Counted from the first letter of the stretch, positions 19,865-29,863 are shown. The stretch: DNA of 64,000 nucleotides from Actinomyces sp. 432 (GCF_009930875.1 NZ_CP025249.1:1550001-1614000); one strand, 5' to 3'. Numbers and translations: made by a program. The notes: generated from the sequence alone by a model not told the origin.

Positions 19865-20107
19865 CTATTGCCTGGTGCCGAGGACGACGGCGCGGCGGCC
19901 GTGCAGCAGCACCAGCACCCGGGCACCCGCCGCCGGGGCCGCCACCAGCGACACCGGGGCCGCCCCCAGCGGCTCACTGTCACCATCCAGGCGCACCCGC
20001 AGCGGGGAGCGGCTGGTGACGGTGCCCCACCGGTAGGACGGCGCCCGGTCCACGCGCCGGCGCAGGTCCGCGAGCGCGGTCACGAGGGCGTCCAGGGTGG
20101 TGGTCAT
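19865..20107 (-). CDS. Small baseplate/tail protein with an OB-like segment
   Basis: An 80-residue protein: a short helix, then beta strands (RWGTVTSRSPLRVRL, ARVLVLLHGRRAVVLG) like the OB-fold of gpV-type or baseplate proteins. Its start overlaps the end of the large minor tail gene upstream (ATGA). Assignment rests on location and strand pattern. Confidence 0.6.
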   Translation of the reverse strand: MTTTLDALVTALADLRRRVDRAPSYRWGTVTSRSPLRVRLDGDSEPLGAAPVSLVAAPAAGARVLVLLHGRRAVVLGTRQ

Positions 20108-21219
20108 GGGATCTCCTCCAGCTCCAGGCCCATCAGGGCGGTGGGGGCGGCCTGGTAGGCCACCTGGCGGACGGTGGTGTCGGTGCGGTGGCCGGCGGTG
20201 TCCCAGGTGACGCGCTCCCTGGGCCAGATGGGCAGTGGGAGGCAGGAGGCTGTGATGGTGGCGGTCGAGGTCGTGAGCTCGGCCAGGCGGCGGGCCGCGA
20301 TGGCGGTGAGGGTGGCCTGGCTGGTGGCCTCCACGCCGGTCTCCACGTGCGTGATCCACCTGCCCCTGGCCTGGTAGCTGTAGGGGCTGGTGGGGGTGGT
20401 GTTGGTGGCGGTGGCGGTCATCTCCGGCTCGTCCTCGCCGCCGCCCTGGGCGACGGCCACCACGCGGTTGGGTGTGCCGGCGGTGTCGAGGTCGCGGGTC
20501 CAGGTGGCGGAGTGGACGGCCCGGTCGCCCTCTGCCAGCTCGCGGGCCAGGGGGCGGTCGGCGGGCAGCCGGTAGGGGGTGGAGCCGATGGTGCCGTCCG
20601 GGGAGGGGTGCAGTGCCCAGTAGTTGGCGGCCGCCAGCACCTCATTCAATGCGGTGAGGAGGGTGGTGCCTGCCTCGAAGGTGAGGGCGGAGGTTAGCTT
20701 GGCGGTGGAGGGGTCGATTGCGGGCCGCTCGCCGGCCGAGGCCACCCGGGAGGCCACCCAGTCCGTCACCACGGTACCCGCCGGGACGGTGAGCGTCTCG
20801 GGCAGGGCGTCCTCCGACAGCACCAGCAGCGGTGAGGACAGCTCCACCTCCCACGAGGACCCGGAGGACCTGTAGGCCCTGGTGGGGGCGGACAGGAGGT
20901 ACTCGCCCAGCGGCCAGGAGACCTCGCGGCCGTGGCGGTCGCGGATGTGCTGGAGGATGTGCACGCGGTCGGACAGCCAGTCGACGCCCTGGCCACGGTC
21001 GGCCAGGGACAGGGTGCCCGAGGCGCGCAGCGTCGTGGTCGCCGACAGCTCCACGCTCCCGCCGGTCACGCCGTCCAGCGGCCGCAGCTCCGCCCCTCGC
21101 CGGTCCGCCAGCACCACCTCCCACCAGGACTGCCTGTGCCCGGTCAGCACGCGCTCCACCACGTCGCCGTCCAGGCCCGCGGGCGTAGTGGTTACCCAGG
21201 CGGGCACCGCGTCAGTCAT
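20104..21219 (-). CDS. Minor tail protein (hub/baseplate-like)
   Basis: A 371-residue beta-rich protein. The first part (GHRQSWWEVVLADRRGAELRP, then GGSVELSATTTLRASGTLSL) resembles tail proteins of actinophages grouped as DUF5047. The rest is a mixed alpha/beta domain of baseplate-hub type. It starts inside the end of the preceding fibronectin-containing gene, overlapping by eight bases. It probably forms part of the tail tip. Confidence 0.65.
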   Translation of the reverse strand: MTDAVPAWVTTTPAGLDGDVVERVLTGHRQSWWEVVLADRRGAELRPLDGVTGGSVELSATTTLRASGTLSLADRGQGVDWLSDRVHILQHIRDRHGREVSWPLGEYLLSAPTRAYRSSGSSWEVELSSPLLVLSEDALPETLTVPAGTVVTDWVASRVASAGERPAIDPSTAKLTSALTFEAGTTLLTALNEVLAAANYWALHPSPDGTIGSTPYRLPADRPLARELAEGDRAVHSATWTRDLDTAGTPNRVVAVAQGGGEDEPEMTATATNTTPTSPYSYQARGRWITHVETGVEATSQATLTAIAARRLAELTTSTATITASCLPLPIWPRERVTWDTAGHRTDTTVRQVAYQAAPTALMGLELEEIP

Positions 21220-24200
21220 CGGGATCCACCTCCACCAGGTCCAGCGACACGCCCCAGATCCCGCCCCGGTAGTCCCGCGGCAGGCGCAGCCCCGACATCG
21301 AGCACCACATGCGCCGCCCCACCGGGTCCCGGTACACCACGGGCCCGGGGAGGACCGCGAGCGCGGCCAGGGTGTCCAGGATCGCCATATCGTCGTCGTC
21401 CAGGGTCGCGGAGACGGACAGGGAGCGGGCCTCCTGGGTGCCGGCCAGCTCCACCGGCAGGCGCCGGCCTGCGAAATAGGCGGTGTCCCGCTCGGCGAGG
21501 TCCACGTCCAGGGCGTGCGCGGGGTCCCCGTACAGGGGTGCGGTGGTGGTGTAGGCGGGGCCGCCGCCGATCCACATCGCCTGCGAGTCCGCCACGGCCG
21601 CCACGACGGTGGCGGCGGAGGCGCCGTCAGCGGAGACCGCCTCCGCCCGGTACATGGTCTCCCCATAGCTGAGGGCGAGGGGGTCGCTGGTGGCGTAGTC
21701 CAGTGGCACCTCCGCGTCCAGCGGCTCCCAGGTGGTGCCGCCGTCCACCGACCGCGACACCCGGTTGCGGGCCGCCGGCGGGGAGTTGGGCACGACACTG
21801 GTGGTGCCGTCAGCGGACACGGACACGGCGTAGGACTGGCCTCCCAGCTGGGCGTACGGGCCTGCCGGGTCCCACCACTCGGTCACCAGGCCCGCCGGGC
21901 TGGTGGCGGTAGTCAGGAGCGGGCGGCGCACCCACAGGGTCGCGCCCTGGCACACCACGGCGGGACGGGCCGCCACCGCACCGGCCGGGACCGTGGCCGC
22001 CACGACCGCGCGCACGCCGCCAGCGGGGGCGGCACCGGGGGCGGCGGGCTCGCTGGTGACGGCCAGCACGGTGCCGTCCGGGCCGAGCCAGGCCACCTCC
22101 ACCGACACCACCGCGTGGTCCGCGACGTCCACCCCCGGCACCGCCACGGGGGCCGCGGTAGTGTCCACGATGGCGGTAGCGCCGTCAGCGGAGGTGGCCG
22201 CGCCGTCCACCACGACGGTGGCGCCGTCAGCGGACACGGACACGGCCGCGCCGTCCAGCACAGCGGTGGACCCGTCGGCGGACGCGGACACGGCCAGTGA
22301 CGGGGCCGCGGGCTCCGCCGGCGCCCCGGTGTCCTGGCCGGTGACGTCCAGCACCACCGCGTCGTGCACCACCAGGCGGCGGCCGCCCGCACGCAGGTAG
22401 GCGATGCACTGCAGGCGGTCCTCCCCCGCCCGGTAGGTGATGGGCAGGTCCACCCAGATCAGCTGGCGGTCCGTGCCGGCCGACAGCTGCTTGCGATTAT
22501 TGGCGGGCCACAGGGACCTGGAGTACGCGCCCGCGGTGGTCATGTAGTAGGCGCCCATGTCCACGTAGCAGTCGGCCTCGCAGGACACGAGCATTGCCAG
22601 CCGGTAGGTGCGGCCACCCGGCAGGGGCCGCGTGCTGGTGCCGATGCGGCCGTTGTTGCCCGACACCGCCGCCGTCGACGTCGAGACCTCCGAGGCGGTC
22701 TTGGTGACCTCGGCGTTGACCCACCAGTCCGAGGTCCACAAAAGGAGGGTGTCCTCGGCCTCGGGCGGGGCCGCGGCAGCCACGTCCACGCTCCACGCCG
22801 CCTGCTGCCCGGCCACCACGGGCACCGGGTCAGCCAGGGACAGCCGGCATCCCCAGGAGGGCACCACAGGCACCGCCTGCGCCCACCCGTCACCACTGCC
22901 ACCAGACACAGACAGCGCCCCACCGGGGGTGTCCCACGCCTGCGGGCGCGCCAGGAGCGGGTCCGGCACCAGGCTCACCACACGCTCCGACACCGGCAGC
23001 GGCGCCGGATTAGCCAGCGCCAGGCTCATAGCCCCACGCGACTCGTCCCACACCGCCTCCACCACCGGGGCGGGAGGCGACGGGTACACCACCGAGACGA
23101 CCACGCGGGCGGTAGCGGTCTGGCGGACCGCCGAGGTCACCGTCACAGTCACCTGCCACGCGGAGCCGTGCGGCAGCCGCGACGACATGGCCACGCTCGC
23201 GCCCGCACCCGACACGCTCACCGACTCCACCGGCCCGGACGGCACCCCGTCCACCAGCTCCACCAGCTCCACCACGGCAGACGACTGGGCGTGCCCCTCA
23301 GCCTGGGAGTACGACCACGCCACCTGCGTGGACGCGGTACCCACCACAGGGCCAGGCACCGTGATACCCACCACCGGCGGCGTAGCGACCCGGAACTGCC
23401 CCGGCGAGCCCAGGCCCCCACCGGCGGGGGACCACGCCGCCGAGTCCCCGGCCGCGCCGCCGTCGTACATGCCCCGGGTACGCACCGTCCACATGTACTG
23501 GCCCACAGGCAGGGTGAGCGCCGCAGTCTGCGCAGCCCCCGTGACCTCGATGACCTGCACCAGCTCGGTGGACAGCGCCGACACCACGCGCCGCACCTCG
23601 ACCCGGGCCGCGGTCTGCGCCGTGGAGTCCACAGGATTGTGCCGCCACGACAGCACCACGCGCCCCGGCGATACCGTCCCGGTCGGGCCCAGCACCGTCG
23701 GCGCGGACGGCGCGCCCAGCACCTGCACCGCAGGCGACGCCGCCGACATCGCCGACCGCAAACCATTAGGCGTCCTAGTGACGACCGTGTACGTGTGCGC
23801 AGCCGCCGGGTCCGGGCTACGGTGCACAAACGACGTCACATTCTCGGCGGTACTGCCGATAAGGACCCCGTTGTCATAAATATCGTAGGAGCCCTCATTA
23901 TGCAGGACAGTCTTAACCCAGGAGACGGTAATATTCCCCGCCGCGTCCTTAACCGCCCGCACATTAGTAGCAGCTGTCGGCGTGGTCCATACGGTAGCCG
24001 ACTGCGCACGCGCAGACTCCCGCCCATTCCACGCCCACACCCGGTAATAGGTGGCGCGGCCCGCCGGCAGTGACGTATCGGACCAGGCCGTACCAGTGCC
24101 CTGCACGGTACCGACCCGCACCCACGTCTTGGACTGGTTGTCGTAGCGCTCAATACCCGATGCGCTGACCGGGTGGGCCGCATCCCGCTTCTGCGCCCAC

Positions 24201-24628
24201 GAGACGCGAGTAGTCTTCCCGTCCGTCGTGGAGGCGGTCACCGACGTAGGCGCGTACGGCACCTCATAGGCGCGGGCCGCGACCGTGTGCGTCCGCGAAA
24301 CCGACGGCGCCCCACCATTCCAGATCGGCCCCAAGCTCGCGGAGAAAGTGCGCGAGACCGTAGAGCCGTACGCCGTCGAGACCGTAATAACCTGCCGGGC
24401 TACCTCCTTGGTGACGGTCGCACCAAAACCACTAGAGAAGCTAACCGGCACGTCGCCGGTAATCGCACCCGACCGGTGGAGCGTGGACGTGTAATTGTGC
24501 CCGTAAGCGACTGACTGAATGTAGTAGACGACGGTCAGCCTCACGCTGCCGGAATCGACACTCCCAGACTGGGAGACATCAATCCCGACACGCATATACC
24601 CGGACGCGGCACCCCACTGGACAGCCAC
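21212..24628 (-). CDS. Large tail-tip protein with fibronectin type III domains
   Basis: A 1138-residue protein. Several FnIII-like modules lie in the first 500 residues (for example APTSVTAST-TRVSWAQ, ATNVRAVKDAAGNITVSW, SAPTVLGPTG-RVVLSW). A central low-complexity stretch repeats SVSADG units with changing tails, and a C-terminal domain (LPVELAGTQEARSLSVSATL) looks tail-like. It comes directly after the tape measure, where distal tail and receptor-binding proteins are encoded. FnIII modules on virions often bind carbohydrate. Four bases separate it from the tape-measure gene. Confidence 0.75.
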   Translation of the reverse strand: MAVQWGAASGYMRVGIDVSQSGSVDSGSVRLTVVYYIQSVAYGHNYTSTLHRSGAITGDVPVSFSSGFGATVTKEVARQVITVSTAYGSTVSRTFSASLGPIWNGGAPSVSRTHTVAARAYEVPYAPTSVTASTTDGKTTRVSWAQKRDAAHPVSASGIERYDNQSKTWVRVGTVQGTGTAWSDTSLPAGRATYYRVWAWNGRESARAQSATVWTTPTAATNVRAVKDAAGNITVSWVKTVLHNEGSYDIYDNGVLIGSTAENVTSFVHRSPDPAAAHTYTVVTRTPNGLRSAMSAASPAVQVLGAPSAPTVLGPTGTVSPGRVVLSWRHNPVDSTAQTAARVEVRRVVSALSTELVQVIEVTGAAQTAALTLPVGQYMWTVRTRGMYDGGAAGDSAAWSPAGGGLGSPGQFRVATPPVVGITVPGPVVGTASTQVAWSYSQAEGHAQSSAVVELVELVDGVPSGPVESVSVSGAGASVAMSSRLPHGSAWQVTVTVTSAVRQTATARVVVSVVYPSPPAPVVEAVWDESRGAMSLALANPAPLPVSERVVSLVPDPLLARPQAWDTPGGALSVSGGSGDGWAQAVPVVPSWGCRLSLADPVPVVAGQQAAWSVDVAAAAPPEAEDTLLLWTSDWWVNAEVTKTASEVSTSTAAVSGNNGRIGTSTRPLPGGRTYRLAMLVSCEADCYVDMGAYYMTTAGAYSRSLWPANNRKQLSAGTDRQLIWVDLPITYRAGEDRLQCIAYLRAGGRRLVVHDAVVLDVTGQDTGAPAEPAAPSLAVSASADGSTAVLDGAAVSVSADGATVVVDGAATSADGATAIVDTTAAPVAVPGVDVADHAVVSVEVAWLGPDGTVLAVTSEPAAPGAAPAGGVRAVVAATVPAGAVAARPAVVCQGATLWVRRPLLTTATSPAGLVTEWWDPAGPYAQLGGQSYAVSVSADGTTSVVPNSPPAARNRVSRSVDGGTTWEPLDAEVPLDYATSDPLALSYGETMYRAEAVSADGASAATVVAAVADSQAMWIGGGPAYTTTAPLYGDPAHALDVDLAERDTAYFAGRRLPVELAGTQEARSLSVSATLDDDDMAILDTLAALAVLPGPVVYRDPVGRRMWCSMSGLRLPRDYRGGIWGVSLDLVEVDPDD

Positions 24629-24631
24629 CGA

Positions 24632-27600
24632 CTACACCCCCAGAGCCTCACGCAGGCGACCACGCGACGCCGGCCCAACCGCACGCTCAATACGCACGTC
24701 CAGCTCGCTGATAATCGAGTTGCTCGAATCCACGAGCGTGACCTTCTCCGGCCACTGACGGTCCGCTATCAGCTGCGCGATGCGGTCCCACTGGCCGCCG
24801 GTGAACACCGGCTCGGGCTTGCCGGTGGCGTTCTCCACCAGGGAGAGGCCCGGCTGCAGCAGGCCTCCCCGGTCGTACTTCAGGCGCCCGTAGGTGACGG
24901 ACCCGTACACCGAGGTCTGGCGGGCGGAGCCGCCCGGGTGCGGCTCCTCCACGATCTGGCCCCTGCCCGCATACCACGCGACGTGGTAGGCGGGGCGGCC
25001 CCAGAACACCACGTCGCCCGGGACCGGGCTGGTGACAGGAGACGCGACGGACTGGTATCCCGCCGCCGTCAGGCGCGGCGCCGGGTGCCCGGTGCGGTTC
25101 AGCGCGTAGTAGATCAGGCCCGAGCAGTCCAGGCCCGGCGGGATAGAGGAGCCACCCCACACATACGGGGTACCCAAAAGGGTCTTCGCGAAGTCGACCG
25201 GTGCGGACCCGGTGCCGAGCGCCTCAGTCTTCTTCTTCAGCCAGCTGCCGATTGAGGTGATTGTCTGGCCGGGAATCTGCTTTACGGCGTCACCGATCAT
25301 GCCTGCCGCCGGAAAAGCCCCCATCAGGGCGTCCACCGGCTTGCGCACTAGCTCAGTGACAGCACCGATCGGGTCGGAGATGATCTCTGCCGCCGCCTCC
25401 ACGGTATTGGCCAGCCAGTCCGTGACGCCCTTAATGCCGCCGCCGATTGCATTCTTGGCTGCATTCCAGATGCCGCCGAGGAAGAAGTGCTGGTAGCCGC
25501 GGTCCCCGATAGCGGACAGACCACTACGGCCTGGCCCGGTGGCCGCCCGGTTCATCGCGTCGACCGCCGCGGGGCCGCCTACGGCGCGCACCCACTCCGG
25601 CCGCATGATCGCCTCGCCGCCCGACAGGGCCAGGGCGCCACCACCGTCAGGAGAGACAAAGTGGTAGACGTCCTTGCCCGGCGTGTAACCGGGCAGGACG
25701 CCGCCGGACGCGTAGCCGGGGATCTTTGCCACGGCTGGCAGGGTGATATTCAGGCCGACCGCTTTCGTGAGCTTGTCGACCAGCTTCTTGATGCCGTCGG
25801 TGTAGATCGTTCCGATGAGGAAGTTTACCGGCTTCGCAGCCAGCGACTTGATGCCGTCCCAGGCCTTCCCGATGGAATCCTTCATGGTGTTGAAGCCGGA
25901 CTTGATCTTGCCGATCACCTTGTTAATGCTGGGCCAGAGGGTGTCGGAGAACCAGGTGGAGACCTTGTTGATTGCGGTCTTGATGCCGTCCCAGGCGGTT
26001 GATATCGCCTTCTTCAGCCCGTCGAACCCGGACTTCAGCCTGTCGATAACCTTCTGAACGAGCGGGCGAAGCGTATTATTGAACCAGTCCGCAACCCTAC
26101 TAATCGCAGTCTTAATACCGTCCCAGACGGTAGACACGGCGGACTTGAAGCCGTCAAACCCGGACTTCAGCCTGTCGATAACCTTCTGAACGAGCGGGCG
26201 AAGCGTATTATTGAACCAGTCCGCAACCCTACTAATCGCAGCCTTAATACCGTCCCAGACGGTAGACACGGCGGACTTGAAGCCGTCAAACCCGGACTTC
26301 AGCCTGTCGATAACCTTCTGAACGAGCGGGCGAAGCGTATTATTGAACCAGTCCGCAACCCTACTAATCGCAGCCTTAATACCGCCCCAGACGGTAGACA
26401 CGGCGGACTTGAAGCCGTCAAACCCGGACTTCAGCCTGTCGATAACCTTCTGAACGAGCGGGCGAAGCGTATTATTGAACCAGTCCGCAACCTTACTAAT
26501 CGCAGCCTTAATACCGTCCCAGACGATTTTGACGGCGACGGCCAGCAGAGCGAAACCGGCCATCACGTTGCCGACGAAGACCATGACTACGGGTTTCACC
26601 CAGGTGTCGAACCAGGACACGACTCCGCGGACCGCGCCCTTGATCCCGTCCCAGACGCCGGAGACCTTCTCGCCGACGGTGCTCACGCCGTCCTTGATCC
26701 CGTCCCAGACTCCCTGGAGCACGGGCACTACGTTGTCGGAGAACCAGCCGACTACGCTGCTTACTGCGCCCTTGATCCCGTCCCAGACGCCGGAGACCTT
26801 CTCCCCGACGGTGCTCACGCCGCTCTTGATCCCGTCCCAAACTCCCTGGAGCACGGGCACTACGTTGTCGGAGAACCAGCCGACTACGCTGCTTACTGCA
26901 TTCTTGATCCCGTCCCAGATGTCGGAGACCTTCTCCCCGACGGTGCTCACGCCGCTCTTGATCCCGTCCCAGACTCCCTGGAGCACGGGGAGCGCGGTGT
27001 CGGAGAACCAGGACACGACTCCGCCGACCACGTTCTTGATCGCGGTCCAGACCTTGGCCATGATCTTCCGGCCGGTCTCGGTCTTCGTGAAGAAGAACCA
27101 CAGGCCGGCCACCAGGGCGGCGATAGCCATTACCACCAGCATGATGGGGTTGGCGTTGGCTACCAGGTTGAACGCAGCCTGCGCCGCCTTGGCCGCGTCC
27201 TGAGCGGCCTTGTAGATGTTCAGGGCCGTGGTCCAGGCCTTGTACGCGGTCACGGCAGCACCAATAGCAACCGCAATCGACAGAACGTAGTCCTTGTTGT
27301 CGCTCAACCACTGCGCTACCGAGGAGATGCCGTCCACGATAGACGGGATTAGCTGCACCACGCGGGTCAGCACCTCGCCGATCTTAGGAGCGGCCTCCGC
27401 GACAAATCCCTGCACCCCAGCCCAGATGGACTCGAGAGTAGGCTTCGCCGCCTCGAAACCGTCCTTCACGGAGATGACGGCCTCACGCACGGACATGAGG
27501 AAGCCAACGAGGCCGGAGTCCTCCTGCTGGCCGAAGATCGGCCCGGTGAAGTCACCGTCAAGAAGAATGGACTTCATGCCCTCGAAGGCAGGCACAATCG

Positions 27601-29014
27601 TGTCGGAGATCCACTCCTTGACTACCCGCGCCTTCTCAGCAACCGTGTCTCCCCAGGTCGAGAAGTTCGCCGTGAACCCGTTAATAGCCTCCGAGATGGA
27701 GTCCACGCCAAAAACGTTAATCACCTTGGTGATCGCCGCAGCAATACGGTTGCGCGCATTCTCAAAGGCGGTCGAAATGCCCGCAGTGGCGGTGAGCGCC
27801 TGGTCGTGGAAGGACGCGAGCCCGTCAATCCCCTCAGAGTCGAGCCTCACCAGGGTGTCGTTGAAGTCCTCGAAGGAGACCGTGCCCGCCTTCATGGCGT
27901 CGTACAGGTCCGAGGAATTCGCCGTAGCCCCCAGGAGAGCGCGGGCCATCTGGTCCAGCTGGCCGGGCATGGCCGCCTGCATAGAGCGCCAGGCAGACAT
28001 GTCCACGGTGCCCACGGCCAGCATCTGCCGGTACTGCTCCATGGCGTTCTCGACGATGACCGCCGAGCCGCCGCCCGCGAGCAGAGCATCGTTCAGGGCC
28101 AGGCTGACATCGGTAGCCTTCTCCAGGCTGCCGGTCAGCGGAGCCAGCCCCTGCACGGTCCGGGCGACCGCGTTCGTCGACGTCGGCAGCCCGTCCAGGG
28201 ACTTGGCGATACGGTCGATCTGCACGCGCGCGTCATCGGCTGAGTAGCCGATATTGGCCATGACCTGCGGGAAGTTCGCCAGAGTGTCCGCGCGGGACAC
28301 CGCGCGGGACAGGTTAGTCGCGATAGCCGTGCCGAGCGCGGCCACCGCGATGCCAGCAGCCTTAACGCCGGCCGAGATCGTGGAAGACAGGGCACTACCG
28401 ACAGCAGAGCCAACCTTGGAGGCGACAGAAGCCACCCCCGCGCCCGCCGCAGCCAGGACACCACCGAGCCCGGCGACAGCCTTGCCGAAGCCCGCACCGA
28501 TGACCTGGCCGACAGGCTGCCACGCCTTGACGACCTTGCCCACCGCGCTCTCGCCCAGGGTCTTGGTGATCCCCGAGACCCTAGAGGTCACCGCCTGCGC
28601 GACCCCCGACACCCCGCTCTTGATGCTGCCCCACGCCTTGGACGCGCCGGCAGAGACCGTGCCCCACGACTTCGCCAGCGGCCCCGTAACCGTCTTCGCC
28701 AGGTTGCTGATGGCAGTACCGACCGGACCGAGCTGAGCCAGGGTCACCCTGGCCGCATCCTTGGCATACATGCCCAGCAGCCGCAGCGTCTCCACCCCGG
28801 ACTTCACCGACGCCGCGAGCGCCCGCGCGACGGCGGGGGTCTTGGCGATGGCGTTGCCGATGGAGCGGGCGATGCGCTGGCCGAGGGAGTTGCCGAGCTT
28901 GCTCGTGGTGGGGCCGTTGACGGCCTGGTCGAGCTGGGCCTGGATGCCCTTGGCGGAGATGGCGACCTGTAGCCAGGCTGTGCCGAGCTGGATTCCGGAG
29001 GTGGTGTCTGCCAT
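24632..29014 (-). CDS. Tape measure protein with C-terminal NlpC/P60 peptidase
   Basis: A 1460-residue protein that should set tail length. The N-terminal 450 residues are Ala/Ser-rich helices. Two hydrophobic segments follow (IMLVVMAIAALVAGLWFFF; VMAGFALLAVAVKIV). Between roughly residues 660 and 1030 a 44-residue unit repeats about eight times. Near residues 1330-1430 is an NlpC/P60 domain with Cys in LDCSGLIYYAL, His in AYHVAWYAG and a third His in EEPHPGG, able to cut wall peptides during DNA entry. The ATG is chosen over the GTG three codons earlier because AGAGGGGG lies eight bases before it. Confidence 0.92.
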   Translation of the reverse strand: MADTTSGIQLGTAWLQVAISAKGIQAQLDQAVNGPTTSKLGNSLGQRIARSIGNAIAKTPAVARALAASVKSGVETLRLLGMYAKDAARVTLAQLGPVGTAISNLAKTVTGPLAKSWGTVSAGASKAWGSIKSGVSGVAQAVTSRVSGITKTLGESAVGKVVKAWQPVGQVIGAGFGKAVAGLGGVLAAAGAGVASVASKVGSAVGSALSSTISAGVKAAGIAVAALGTAIATNLSRAVSRADTLANFPQVMANIGYSADDARVQIDRIAKSLDGLPTSTNAVARTVQGLAPLTGSLEKATDVSLALNDALLAGGGSAVIVENAMEQYRQMLAVGTVDMSAWRSMQAAMPGQLDQMARALLGATANSSDLYDAMKAGTVSFEDFNDTLVRLDSEGIDGLASFHDQALTATAGISTAFENARNRIAAAITKVINVFGVDSISEAINGFTANFSTWGDTVAEKARVVKEWISDTIVPAFEGMKSILLDGDFTGPIFGQQEDSGLVGFLMSVREAVISVKDGFEAAKPTLESIWAGVQGFVAEAAPKIGEVLTRVVQLIPSIVDGISSVAQWLSDNKDYVLSIAVAIGAAVTAYKAWTTALNIYKAAQDAAKAAQAAFNLVANANPIMLVVMAIAALVAGLWFFFTKTETGRKIMAKVWTAIKNVVGGVVSWFSDTALPVLQGVWDGIKSGVSTVGEKVSDIWDGIKNAVSSVVGWFSDNVVPVLQGVWDGIKSGVSTVGEKVSGVWDGIKGAVSSVVGWFSDNVVPVLQGVWDGIKDGVSTVGEKVSGVWDGIKGAVRGVVSWFDTWVKPVVMVFVGNVMAGFALLAVAVKIVWDGIKAAISKVADWFNNTLRPLVQKVIDRLKSGFDGFKSAVSTVWGGIKAAISRVADWFNNTLRPLVQKVIDRLKSGFDGFKSAVSTVWDGIKAAISRVADWFNNTLRPLVQKVIDRLKSGFDGFKSAVSTVWDGIKTAISRVADWFNNTLRPLVQKVIDRLKSGFDGLKKAISTAWDGIKTAINKVSTWFSDTLWPSINKVIGKIKSGFNTMKDSIGKAWDGIKSLAAKPVNFLIGTIYTDGIKKLVDKLTKAVGLNITLPAVAKIPGYASGGVLPGYTPGKDVYHFVSPDGGGALALSGGEAIMRPEWVRAVGGPAAVDAMNRAATGPGRSGLSAIGDRGYQHFFLGGIWNAAKNAIGGGIKGVTDWLANTVEAAAEIISDPIGAVTELVRKPVDALMGAFPAAGMIGDAVKQIPGQTITSIGSWLKKKTEALGTGSAPVDFAKTLLGTPYVWGGSSIPPGLDCSGLIYYALNRTGHPAPRLTAAGYQSVASPVTSPVPGDVVFWGRPAYHVAWYAGRGQIVEEPHPGGSARQTSVYGSVTYGRLKYDRGGLLQPGLSLVENATGKPEPVFTGGQWDRIAQLIADRQWPEKVTLVDSSNSIISELDVRIERAVGPASRGRLREALGV
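26030..26520 (-). repeat. 132-bp tandem repeats inside the tape measure gene
   Basis: Four copies of a 132-bp unit are nearly identical at DNA level (unit anchors at about 26051, 26183, 26315 and 26447), each encoding 44 residues built around ADWFNNTLRPLVQKVIDRLK. An older, more diverged set of the same 44-residue length (WFSDNVVPVLQGVWDG with STVGEKVSGVWDG) covers 26640-27010. Recent unit duplication would lengthen the tail in fixed steps. Confidence 0.85.
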
Positions 29015-29051
29015 GGGCGGCACCCCCTCTTTTTGGTGTTCGGCTGTGGAG

Positions 29052-29863
29052 TTATTGGCTGGTGGTGAGCTCGGGGTGGCGGGCGAGCCAGCGGGTCATT
29101 TTTGTAGTTGCGTGCTGCTGGCGGGCCCGGGCCTTGTCCTGCCAGCCCGGCTCGGGCGGCTTGGGCGGTTTGGGCAGCTGGCTCTTCTTGGCGCCGGCGG
29201 CGGCCGCGATGGTGGTGATGATCTGCCAGGCGCCGTGCTGGATGGCGGTCACCTCGTCTGACCAGGCGATGTCCCCGCCCATTGCCCGGCCGAGTGCGCT
29301 CCCCGGGGGCAGGCCCCGCAGGAGTACTAGGAGGCGGCGTGGGGTCAGGGAGCCGCGCCACAGGTCGAGCAGGTCTACCTGGTAGACGCGTAGGAGGTCT
29401 GCCTCGATCTCTGCGGCGTGGTCCCTCAGGAGGGCGGGGAGCTGGGTCAGTTTCCCAGGTTTGCGGCCTCCAGCAGCTCGGTCATTACGGCGCCTACGGC
29501 GTCTAGTGGGACGCGGCCGGTGTCCGGGTCGCGCAGGGTGTCTAGGACCTTGTCTCGTGAGTCGCCGAGCAGGGAGGTTACGACGCTGTAGAAGGCGGTC
29601 ATGTCGCCGGACTGGCTGAGCGTGACGGCCTCGAGGAATTCCCAGGAGGACAGTGCCTCGGGGTCGAGGGCCACGTCGATGCCGCGTACGGTGACTGTGA
29701 GGGGCTTGCCGGTGGCCTCTGCCCTCTGCTGGTCGGCGTCGGTCACCTGGGGCTCGGGCTCGAGGAGGGCCGGGCGGGGCTCGGTGACGTCGGTGGCGGT
29801 GGGCCGGGCGGGGCTGGTGTGGGGGTGAGGGCGGCTCTGGCCGCGGTTCTTCTTGGACGACAT
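29052..29863 (-). CDS. Tail assembly chaperone, long frameshift product (gpGT type)
   Basis: The product of a -1 ribosomal frameshift near the end of the upstream chaperone frame. The slippery heptamer GGGAAAC (coding strand; plus positions 29450-29456) sits in phase in CTG GGA AAC just before the TGA. After slipping, translation continues LTQLPALLRDHAAEIEADL and ends NSQ-like at 29052 (ARHPELTTSQ). Two-frame chaperones of this kind occur in most long-tailed phages between the major tail protein and the tape measure; the two products load the tape measure for tube assembly. The second frame alone has no good start. Confidence 0.85.
29447..29863 (-). CDS. Tail assembly chaperone, short form (gpG type)
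   Basis: A 138-residue protein made without frameshifting: a basic, proline-rich start, then a folded domain (ALSSWEFLEAVTLSQSGDMTAFYSVV) and a helical end AANLGN. Location, size and the slippery sequence at its end identify it as the G-type chaperone. The ATG follows GGGATCCGGAA. Confidence 0.85.
   Translation of the reverse strand: MSSKKNRGQSRPHPHTSPARPTATDVTEPRPALLEPEPQVTDADQQRAEATGKPLTVTVRGIDVALDPEALSSWEFLEAVTLSQSGDMTAFYSVVTSLLGDSRDKVLDTLRDPDTGRVPLDAVGAVMTELLEAANLGN

Noticed and set aside
26030..26520. Repeat array as a separate mobile element
   Set aside because: The 132-bp period keeps the reading frame and encodes helical tape-measure units, so it is internal duplication.
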